Positions 55,816 through 64,000 of a DNA stretch of 64,000 bases are shown here, piece by piece; within the stretch, counting starts at the first letter, position 1, and the number at the start of each line of letters is the position of its first letter. This stretch comes from Endomychus coccineus (lineage: Eukaryota > Arthropoda > Insecta > Coleoptera > Endomychidae): contig OY294070.1 of the NCBI GenBank assembly GCA_958510875.1, forward strand, positions 114,804,703-114,868,702. The letters run 5' to 3'. The notes under the pieces are model-generated. The model did no database searches. It saw only the letters and a program-made list of their open reading frames with translations, and had not been told where the DNA came from. The position numbers and the translations under genes are program-made.

Positions 55816-56774
55816 TATATCGGGATATCAGAAATTATCTTGGTCAAGGGTGGTTGTGGAATCTAAAACGTGTGTCTTACTTTACGTCCGAAATAATTAT
55901 GTCATAATTAATTTGAAGTTTCTAAAAGTGCGGAATTTCGCAATTTTATACGAATATTGTAACACTCAGGAGTCTTTAGCGCTTTGGACTCCGGGATTTT
56001 TACGTGGCCTATTGAAATTAGAAGGTTCGAATTATCTAAGAACATAATTGCATGAACGCCAGACGTCCCATGTAATTAGTTACGAACGAAATCATTTTGA
56101 CATATGCCTCGAGGAGCTCGCTGCGCGTAAGTTGGAGTTTATACTCCATGTCTTGTTAATTTGGGGCCGTTTCTTGCCCCGTGCGACCAGCGCCAGTTGT
56201 AATAAAGTGTTTTTGGCTATGGGCCGCTAGCTTTTACCCGCTTCGTGTTTATATTAGTCGCGAGAAAATTCCCTTTGGTACGTCGCACGTTAGCTGAGAT
56301 CAGAGAATAGCTCAAACTGTTTTAATTGAATTTTCCTATTTAATGGACATTCATCAAAAAAAGAAGGGCCGTCGGGCACGGTCCAATACTAAATCTAACT
56401 ACATGGAGCGAAAATGGCACGCTAAAAGTCGTCGTAAAGTCGTATTATGTACAACCAGTTTGCACTTTTCTAACTCGCGTGCTACGGGCTTCTCACGTGA
56501 ACGGCATTCGATTTACGGAAAATTAACTATTTCAAAACAGTTTTTGACCCGAATTGTGGCTATCACGACCTCTGAAAAGGTTCAAAGTTCAAATAATTAT
56601 TTCATAATTCGTAGTTCATTATTGTTTTACAACTGAAATAAATAGGTATGAAATTTGTAGGTTATTGATGATGTCAGTGTGGCAGTGACATAATTATTTC
56701 AAACGTAAAGTAAGACACACGTTTTAGATTCCACAATCACCCTTGACCAAGATAATTTTTGATATCCCGGTATA
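55816..56774. mobile_element. ~960-bp TIR element with unassigned cargo
   Basis: TIRs of ~80 bp: TATCGGGATATCAGAAATTA at left and its imperfect complement (ending GATATCCCGG) at right. Both continue through CTTGGTCAAGGGTG, TGTGGAATCTAAAACGTGTG and CTTACTTTACGT. The flanks read TATA on both sides. The interior (55930-56650) is unlike the TIRs and somewhat GC-richer. It holds plus frames of 60-97 codons, the largest 56343-56636 with a Lys/Arg-rich N-terminus, which I cannot identify. It resembles no DDE transposase. Confidence 0.75.
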
Positions 56775-56789
56775 TTATTGATATGAATT

Positions 56790-57801
56790 CTACATAGTAC
56801 TATTGAACGTATTACTAATTTTTGAGAGGAGCAACATGTCTGTGTATTCGTTACACATAGCAGGACCTACAGCTCATGCGAGCGTAATAAATAGCATTGC
56901 TTTTAGTATTTCTACCGCTGATCCATTAATAGTTGCGAAGATTTTTTGCCTTGTACAGTTATAAACAAGGCGTTGATCGAAGCTTCCATTTTCACCTACG
57001 CCGGATTGATTAAATATACCGGTAAATTTAACAAGTTTCTAACTAATTTAAAATAATTTAGATCGCCAAATTCAACATGTATGTTATTTCCTTGTTAATA
57101 GGTTGTAATATGCTACCGAACCATTTGAAATTTCTGCGTAGGCACAGTTCGTCCTCCTCGTTCCACTTTTTCATCATATCCAATTAATTGTTAATCCTTT
57201 TTTTGTTACAGGTGACTTGGTAGGATCCTTTGGTCATTCACCCTGACACATATCAGGTAAGCTAATAACTTTTTATCAGCTTTCATCAAAATCGTCACGG
57301 TTTTCTTCAATAATAATAAATCAAGGTATACGTCTTCGAATTCTGGATGTTTCAAACTGCCAAATGCATGTTTCCTGTACACCAAATTGAATTTCAACAC
57401 TACTCAACACAAACATGAGATCCAACAGTCTGTTGGTGAGAACGAATGGAGACTATTTATTCAATATAGGTAGGCCCATCAGCTGGAAATGTCGATTGAA
57501 TGTTCTAATAATGATATCCCTCATTGTAAAATAAGAAAATCATAATATAGTAATGATTCTCAACCCATAGTCCGGTCAATTTAGACTAAAAAGTGAGAGT
57601 GAAGGTACGTAAAATCCCAACAAGCTGAAAATCAGTAAAATTGTTCAAAACATAACTATAAATAATATTTAAAAGTTCCCCATCATTCCCGTGTGTGGAA
57701 AAAATTTTATTCAAGGTCAAAGATTGGAAAAGATAAAAGCGATGTAAATTAAAAAAAAGTGGTGAAGTTCATTCGCCTGATTCGTAGGTTTCAAATTCTT
57801 C
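56790..57801. other. No recognised gene
   Basis: The minus-strand frame 57206-57400 (64 codons) is unrecognised. Rest AT-rich. Confidence 0.35.
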
Positions 57802-59390
57802 TTATTCTTCTTCTTGATCTTCTTCTTGTTCTTCCTCTTCTTCTTCTTCTTCTTCTCCTGCTTCTTCTTCATCTTCATTTTGGACGCAAGTAAATTGCGT
57901 CAATAGCGATGTATCGCATGACACTTCGTCGGAATCAAACGAATCCTCCATTGTTTGTGAATCAACATTAGAGCACGACCGGCCTTGACAATTTGTGCAT
58001 GCCAGAGAACAAAACAGTCCGACTTTTTTGCAACCACATTTAGCACTGCATCCCTTTTTGCAGTTGCAAAAAATTGTGTTCAGCAGTTTTTCCGGCGCAG
58101 GTGGGAGTAAAGTTCGAACTGGCTCTAATATAGCACTGCATCCCTTTTTGCAGTTGCAAAAAATTGTGTTCAGCAGTTTTTCCGGCGCAGGTGGGAGTAA
58201 AGTTCGAACTGGCTCTAATATATTGTTGACCAACTTCTAACCCCAGTCTGTAGGGTCTAGCTGATAACCAAGCCACACTTGAACTTGGTAATATACCCGA
58301 AAAAGATTTTGATGAGCAGCAACTGAGGTTGGAGGAAGACAAGCTAATTGAACTTGTTTTTTATTTTTAGTATTTTTAACGAAGCATGCATATCAATGCT
58401 TATCTGAACAGGTAGTTTTTTTAGGAGCTCCGTACATAGAAAGAAGAAAGCGGATGCCGTTGGTGATAACTTCTTGTTGAGTTGAATTACTCTTTTTGAA
58501 AATTTCAGCACATTGAACTAAATCTTGTTTTTCAAACATTTTGAAAACTGCTGTTTTACCCCTCCTGTAAAATGCAGATGTCGTATCACAGCCAGTTATT
58601 GCGTGTAAAAATAGTACATGATTTTGACACTTTACAAAAGTAGATAAACTTTTTGATGAATATATATCTGATTGATGTTGAGCTTTTCCTGGTTTTAAGA
58701 AAAAAATAGTTTTTTCAGTTGGCGTTCGAGCAGTGAGTAATACGATTAAGTCTACATCTTCACCAACAACAATAGTTGTATTTGTCAAAGTGAATTGCTC
58801 TATTGCTGTTTCAATAATCAATACATCAGAACACTATAAGCTTGTTTTACCAATATATTTTCAGCAGTAAACTTTTCTTTCAACATTGAAATGAACCGAG
58901 ACTTGTTGTGAGTATTCGTAAGAAATTTCTGTTGACTGGTTGGAACTGTCATAAGTTCATCAAATAAAATATCAGAAGATGAAGATGTTGATAAAGTTCG
59001 ACGACGTTATTCTGCAGCTTTGATATTTCTCGTGCAATCATCATAGCCATCAAATACGACAGTAACTCTGGAACCAAAATGTCGACGTACATATTGAACG
59101 TATTCATCTAAGATAACGTCGAATGTTTCTTCGCTATCCCACACAACGCGGTGTAGTAAGTATCCTCCGTCAATGATGTATGTCGCATTAGTGTTGTTAA
59201 TATCAATATTTACCTTTTCAAAACAATCGTAAATGGCAGACTTCTGTGTTTTACGCATCCCGATGTCATCAAATAACGATAAAGGGTAGGGAGCTAATTC
59301 ATATTCAAAATATTTTTCTATTCCATCTTGAAATGCTGCAGTAATACTCATGCGTTGGAAAAATAAAAAAAAATTGAATTGTGTTGTCAT
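57802..59390 (-). pseudogene. FEN1/PIN-like nuclease with CXC tail (broken)
   Basis: Minus strand. N-terminal part (59390-59007): FQDGIEKYFEYELAPYPLSL, then ATYIIDGGYLLHRVVWDSEE and TVVFDGYDDCTRNIKAAE. A stop (59004-59006) is followed by FDELMTVPTSQQKFLTNTHN. After a frameshift near 58822 comes TTIVVGEDVDLIVLLTARTP and LHAITGCDTTSAFYRRGKTA. Asp-rich motifs DGG, FDGYD, EDVD and GCDTT in this order suggest a FEN1/XPG-type PIN nuclease; that is inference. After two more in-frame stops comes a Cys-rich tesmin/TSO1-like CXC segment (FCNCKKGCSAKCGCKKVGLF) containing a 90-bp duplication, then an acidic Glu-rich end. Proteins of this build are multicopy in invertebrates; their role is unknown to me. 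Confidence 0.7.
58041..58220. repeat. Exact 90-bp tandem duplication
   Basis: 58041-58130 and 58131-58220 are identical. Being 30 codons, the duplication keeps the frame and doubles the piece LEPVRTLLPPAPEKLLNTIF plus the first CXC cysteines. Confidence 0.97.
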
Positions 59391-60665
59391 GCTTACAATG
59401 AAAAAAATTAAATCTGCGTGTTTAAATCAAATGTTCGAATTGTCGTCCATTGACTTCCATACAATAACACAATCTTGACTGAAACCCGTCTCTAACATGG
59501 TTCAGCATAATTGGAGTTATTTGATGACATTCATTCACAATTCGTTGGCGTAGTTCGTCCAAATTTTCAGGCTGAGTCACAAAAATAGATTTAAGATGTC
59601 CCCAAAATTCCAGAGGGTTCAGGTCAGGAGATCGGGCAGACCACTCCATAGGACCTCTTCTTCCAATCCAACGACCGGGGTATTGCAAATTGAGGTATTG
59701 GCGAACTGCTGCGACGGATCAATCGCATTTTCAAACATTTCAAGATAAATTTCGCCATTTATATACCAGGAATAAACAGAGGTCCAATTAGGTGGTCTCC
59801 CAAAATTTCTGCCCAAACGTTTAGCTTTTCCCGATGTTGAGTGTGAGCTTCTCGAAATACATGAGGATTTGTATCGCTCCAAATTCTACAGTTATGCCGG
59901 TTAACCTCTCCATTAAGTAAAAAAGTGCATTCGTCAGAAAAGCAAACGTTGTACAAGAAGTTTGGGTTATTGTTAATACGCTCGACCATAATTTCGCAAA
60001 CTCTTGCCTTCGATCCCAATCATCATCATTTAATTCCTGAATTAATTTAATTTTGTACGGATGGAACTTGTCTTTATGTAAAATTCTGAAAACGTTAGAT
60101 TGGCTAATACCGGAAGCTGCAGAAAGTTGTCGTACAGATTGCGTGTTTGGCATAAGTCGGACATGTAACAATACCGCCACAGCTGCTCCTCCATCATTAA
60201 CAATTCCAATGGGTGCCCTTTTTAACCAATACTGAACCCGTCTCCACAAATTTTGAATTCAATTCCATTACGTACTTATGGCGAACGCTACGTTCAGGAT
60301 GGTTTTCGTTAAATATCCTTGCAGCCGCTCGGGCATAAGTTTGATTTCGGTAATAAAGGCTAACCAGCTCAACATGTTCTTGCAATGTGTACACCATATT
60401 TTTTGAAATTTTAAACAAATCAGCAAAATAGTAACTCAACAGATTGATTAAAATCATGAAATGATCGAAGAAACGTTAAAACCAGATAAACACCTTCTAA
60501 GAACCAAAAATGAAGGCAACATAAGGAAATGTTTTGCTGTTTTTTTATTTATTAGTTTGAGAGAATGTATTATTATATGGAAGTCAATGGAGACAATTTG
60601 AACATTTGATCTAAACACGCAGATTTAATTTTTTTCATTGTAAGCATGACAACACAATTCAATTT
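59375..60665 (-). mobile_element. IS630/Tc1-type transposon, copy 2
   Basis: The left end region (59370-59470) and the right end (60575-60665) are reverse complements: TTGAATTGTGTTGTCATGCT, TTACAATGAAAAAAATTAAA, TCTGCGTGTTTA, then the bases for the last transposase codons (TCAAATGTTC...GTCCATTGACTTCCATA). So the right arm repeats the 3' end of the coding region. The exact outer ends and TSD are not clear. Confidence 0.75.
59422..60394 (-). pseudogene. IS630/Tc1-type transposase, several frameshifts
   Basis: Minus strand from 60394: MVYTLQEHVELVSLYYRNQT, ARIFNENHPERSVRHKYVME, GIVNDGGAAVAVLLHVR-like middle, VRQLSAASGISQSNVFRILH, DDDWDRRQEFAKL, NVCFSDECTFLLNGEVNRHN with the first Asp, KLNVWAEILGDHLIGPLFIP, then IYLEMFENAI. 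The stretch with the second Asp is deleted, and the gene resumes at FANTSICNTP / MQYPGRWIGRRGPMEWSARS and PDLNPLEFWGHLKS (third acidic motif), ending NGRQFEHLI. It belongs to the same broad family as the 36108-37157 gene. Confidence 0.85.
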
Positions 60666-60669
60666 TTTT

Positions 60670-61099
60670 ACGAATGTGATTTTTGAAGACTGTTTAAGTT
60701 TGTAAAAAAGGCTTTATAAAAATGAGCTTTTACATTGTACAAATAACCAAAATATTCAAGGTGGCGCATTCGAGCAACAAAATTAATTTTTGGGGAAAAC
60801 GGTTTATCAAATTTACGTTTTTCATACACCGTTCTGAAGAGGCTCCCAAGACCTTTCAAATGACGTATTACTCAACCCCTCTCCCCTATCCAATTTTGAG
60901 GGGTTGAAGCGCCCCCTATTAGGGGGTTGCTCGCTCAAGCCTCAAATATACGTCAGAAGATGTCTCCCAAACAAAATCATTCGACGTGTTTCGGGAGATT
61001 TTTCCACTCACTATGGGATAAGAAATATACGGGGTGGCTCGTCTGAGATGGAACATCCTGTATATATTAGAAGCGTCGTGCTTTGTAAATGAACATCAG
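60670..61099. other. Unassigned, GC-variable
   Basis: Contains a small inverted phrase around CCAATTTTGAGGGGTTGAAG and CCCCCTATTAGGGGG (60911-60925), which folds as a short hairpin. No gene recognised. Confidence 0.4.
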
Positions 61100-61440
61100 A
61101 AAGAATTTAAAAAATATAAATAAATTATTACTATGAAACTCGAAAAAGAGATAATTATGTACCAATGAGTACTCATCTTACGTTGGTACGAAAAAATGTA
61201 GTTTACTCATTAATCAAAATTTTCAATCATCTTCCTGATGAATTCAAACTTATAACACCAAAACATGCATTTAAGAAAAAAATAAAATCTCACTTACTAG
61301 AAAAATCATTTTATAACCGAATGAATGTTTTGAATATAGTTTGAACTGATTATCTTGTAACATGGTGCTCTCTTGATTAAATTCTATAAAACTTTACTTA
61401 AGGAATTTACATTATTCCTAATCATCAACATTTATTTATC
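61100..61440 (+). pseudogene. Jockey-like LINE, C-terminal end and 3' UTR
   Basis: The frame ending at 61344 reads VVYSLIKIFNHLPDEFKLIT and FKKKIKSHLLEKSFYNRMNV. This is the usual C-terminal end (YNxLPxxIKxL...FKxxLKxxLxxxxFYS) of jockey-like ORF2. About 100 bp of 3' UTR follow. It could be the end of the same family as 53160-54712. Confidence 0.65.
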
Positions 61441-62747
61441 TATCTGCAGTGTGGCCATTTAATTTAGAGAACCATGACACGTTGGAGTTTTATTCAATCA
61501 TTAATTAGCCAGAATAAACGTGAAAAATATCATTGACACTTACCCTTTAATTTCACTAGACACTTATGATTTTAACACACAGGAAGGTAAGTAGGAAGGA
61601 TAAAACGCTAAATATTAATCAGATAAACTCGTACTCAACAACAACAATAAAATTTAATAATAAAAAATAACAATTAAATGATAATGATAATAATAAAAGA
61701 TAATAAGGAATGAATATTATAATTAACTTCATTACTAATAAGAATAAAACTAAGATCAAAATCTATACTCAAATAAAATACCTAGATAATTAAAATCAAC
61801 TAAAAGAGAAATAAAACTAAGATTAATAAATTGATATCCAACCAGGATGAACCTAGGGGATCGAAAATGGATGAAATGATTTGAAAGTATTCTTGAACTT
61901 AACTTGAATAAAAACTGAGAACCATAACTTTGATCGAAAATCTAAAACAATTCTGATTAAGCGAAATCCACTCTTCTTACCAAAAACACTCTGGAGAAAC
62001 TAGCAAGTTAAATTAATTGAAATTAAGTGTCACGTGATTTCTCAAGAGACTAATTCAAGCTAGAAAATATAACTGAAGGTTCTTCCGCATTTTGTTGATA
62101 TTTATAATGCGTCCTTCTTCTGCAATTGGGGAAGGATCCCCGAATTGTTTAACCAATGATTTTACTTATAGTGATCTTGATTTTAATTTTGTACCAATAA
62201 TATTGCTAGTAAATTTGGAAGAATGGTTAAGCCAATAAGCAGTAAGATAACTTATGATTCTTTCCTCTTTCTTAAGATTTATCACTCAGAATGTTTCTAT
62301 GGTGGGGATTTCTAAACTTATCTGTCCTTTTCTAAATATTGCTAGTGATTTGAATATACATATTATTTCAGCTATACTCAAGACTATATATTTAAGTACA
62401 ATTACGATGGTCTCCAGATGGGTCACAAAAGATGTATTATGTAGCAAACCATCAGTTTCTCGTCCTTTATCGTTTCTCAGTGGCAGGTTTATGACTTTCT
62501 TTAGAAATAAACTTTTGTGAATTTCTTTGAGACCCCCCTTGACCTCAGCAGCTATGGTATCACCCACGATGAAGCTACTTTGAAACTAATTGTGTTTATT
62601 TAAGAAATTCATTGCATATTTCCAACGACAAAATGTGTTGTTGATGAGAACCAGGAAACATGTGGCGGACCACATTGGGTTCTTGTTACTTTGCTTTGAG
62701 ATATTTTAAATTTTACATGAAACTTCAATTTTATGAATATGATTTAG
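61441..62747. other. No recognised gene
   Basis: 61640-61800 is a simple A/T-rich (AATAATAA) stretch. Two overlapping frames at 62254-62567 (both strands) are unrecognised. Confidence 0.4.
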
Positions 62748-63367
62748 TTTTTTCAATATTGGAAATAACCTGTACTAAACCCTTGTTCCATTACCCCCTT
62801 GTTAAAAAGAATCATATGGGTCAGGACGGAAACAAATGATTCGCAAAAAAAGAAAAAAAAACATATGCATATACCTATACAAGAAAAAACACATGTACCT
62901 GAATAAAAAAAACAAATGAACAACAACAATTACAAAACACAAATTACAAATTTCGTTGTCTTCATCATCTTCTCCCTGGAATGTGGATCTGTTCATATAT
63001 TGCTTGTAGATGGAGCTGTGGTACCTGGTCCTCTTCTTCTTCTTCTTTTATATTGTTCTCTTCTGGTATATTCAAATTGGATTTTTAATAAAGATAGTAT
63101 AAGTATATGCTACTGCTTGGCATTGATTGTTCCTCAAATATTTGTTCGTTTTGGATGTTCCTGAGCCTCTTCCTCATTGTGAAAAAAAAAATTCGTGGCC
63201 GCCCCAGATATATAGCTTCTGGTGCACCATACTGTATAATTGCATCCATGAATAGGCAAAATTGTTTCCCGTTCTGCTTAGGAAACTCCAAACTTCTTCT
63301 GTTACTGATTCGATACGTTTTGAATTATGTAACAAGGGTTTAGTACAGGTTATTTCCAATATTGAAA
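62748..63367. mobile_element. ~620-bp element with short TIRs
   Basis: The left end TTTTTTCAATATTGGAAATA ACCTGTACTAAACCCTTGTT is mirrored at 63327-63367, and the same CCTGTACTAAACCCTTGTT phrase recurs in direct orientation right after it (63371-63390). The interior carries weak frames on both strands (63085-63291 minus, 62916-63164 plus) and a (TTC)n/(CTT)n patch at 63032-63048. Family unknown. Confidence 0.6.
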
Positions 63368-63599
63368 AAAACCTGTACTAAACCCTTGTTACAATCTCCA
63401 CTTAATATTCTTATCTGTGATTACTCTTAGATTTATTTATTCTATAATAATGTTCATATTGAATTAAATATTTAAATGTATTACTGAGTCTGAGTACTAT
63501 GTTTTTATGGATATTATTATTGGTGTCCACTTTTCAATATGTGATTCGTTCTTTTATTTATATGATTGTATTGAATTATTTGGTCAACATATATGTAAA

Positions 63600-63670
63600 C
63601 TATTGACTTATTCTACGCTGTAATGGCCTAATCGAATAAAGACCTATTCTATTCTATCCTATTCTATCGT
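63600..63670 (+). repeat. LINE-like tail with TTCTA microsatellite
   Basis: AATGGCCTAATCGAATAAAG followed by ACCTATTCTATTCTATCC repeats is the typical 3' end of a jockey-like LINE (AATAAA then pentanucleotide tail). No coding part adjoins it. Confidence 0.55.
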
Positions 63671-64000
63671 CTGAAGAAGTTAACGGTCTTGGTCATAAAT
63701 CACTCTCCAAAGTTCCTACAGTTTCTTAGGTGGAGATGGAAAAATGGATTCATGATTGAACTTCCCGTATTCAGATGTCACTAAAAACGAAAAAAAAAAC
63801 CTCTAATTGTTTTCGTATGTAGAAATGTTCCTCCTTTTGTTCCAAAACAGATGACAACAACCAACTGCGATGAATTAATTTTTTTGGAACATGTATTATG
63901 AGTATTACAAATAGGTTAGTAACTTGACGAACAAGAGACGATAATTCAAAGCTACGTATTCATCCAATAGAACGTATCGTATACCAGACGAGATTAATTT
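63671..64000. other. No recognised gene
   Basis: Nothing identified up to the window edge. Confidence 0.4.

Noticed and set aside
1..64000. CRISPR array, bacterial operon or prophage
   Set aside because: No direct repeat-spacer pattern, no Shine-Dalgarno-led gene rows; the mobile elements are of eukaryotic type.

Overview
The window is AT-rich, intron-poor, retroelement-choked DNA from an insect. The insect assignment rests on non-LTR, Penelope-like, BEL/Pao, hAT, mariner/Tc1, Helitron and MULE fragments of arthropod type, plus CCTAA tracts (complement of the TTAGG insect telomere repeat). A beetle or hemipteran is my guess; the sequence does not fix the order. I found no host gene I would defend. 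Almost everything recognisable is a decayed mobile element, so most 'genes' listed are pseudogenes with stops, frameshifts or truncations.

Layout. 0-5.3 kb: an endonuclease (EEP) pseudogene between long inverted repeats, a second inverted-repeat pair, a Penelope-like (PLE) fragment, two non-LTR 3' ends and a tRNA-derived SINE. 6.2-11.0 kb: a hAT relic, a candidate Helitron with seven 120-bp repeats, and a hAT copy with a perfect 8-bp target-site duplication (TSD). 11.5-20.5 kb: a PLE split by a 939-bp palindrome and followed by a hammerhead ribozyme, further PLE/LINE/Tc1/mariner scraps and a second hammerhead. 21-26 kb: a ~1 kb fold-back element and a tyrosine-recombinase pseudogene with an internal duplication. 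27.7-28.9 kb: a hexanucleotide microsatellite and another palindrome with a tRNA-like centre. 31-41.5 kb: a MULE, a SINE, an inverted repeat, a Tc1/IS630-type transposon whose terminal repeats run into the transposase start codon, LINE RT pieces, a second tyrosine recombinase, and two ~1-kb repeats bounded by TTAGG-like tracts. 42.5-55.7 kb: several PLEs (one head-to-head pair), hAT and BEL/Pao pieces, an RT-bearing LINE and a mariner. 55.8-61.4 kb: a TIR element with unexplained cargo, a FEN1/PIN-like plus CXC-domain pseudogene, another IS630-type transposon and a LINE end. 62.7-63.7 kb: a small TIR element and a LINE tail.

The most rewarding signal is a set of hammerhead-ribozyme motifs (13.3, 18.9 and 52.3 kb on +; a decayed one at 48.8 kb on -). 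In the two copies that keep the coding 3' end, the motif lies about 380 bases downstream of the Penelope-type GIY-YIG coding end. A second, more diverged set lies at 14.8, 19.7 and 42.7 kb. The second is the nested locus at 49.8-52.4 kb, where two transposons with identifiable TSDs interrupt a PLE frame that can be followed across both insertion points.
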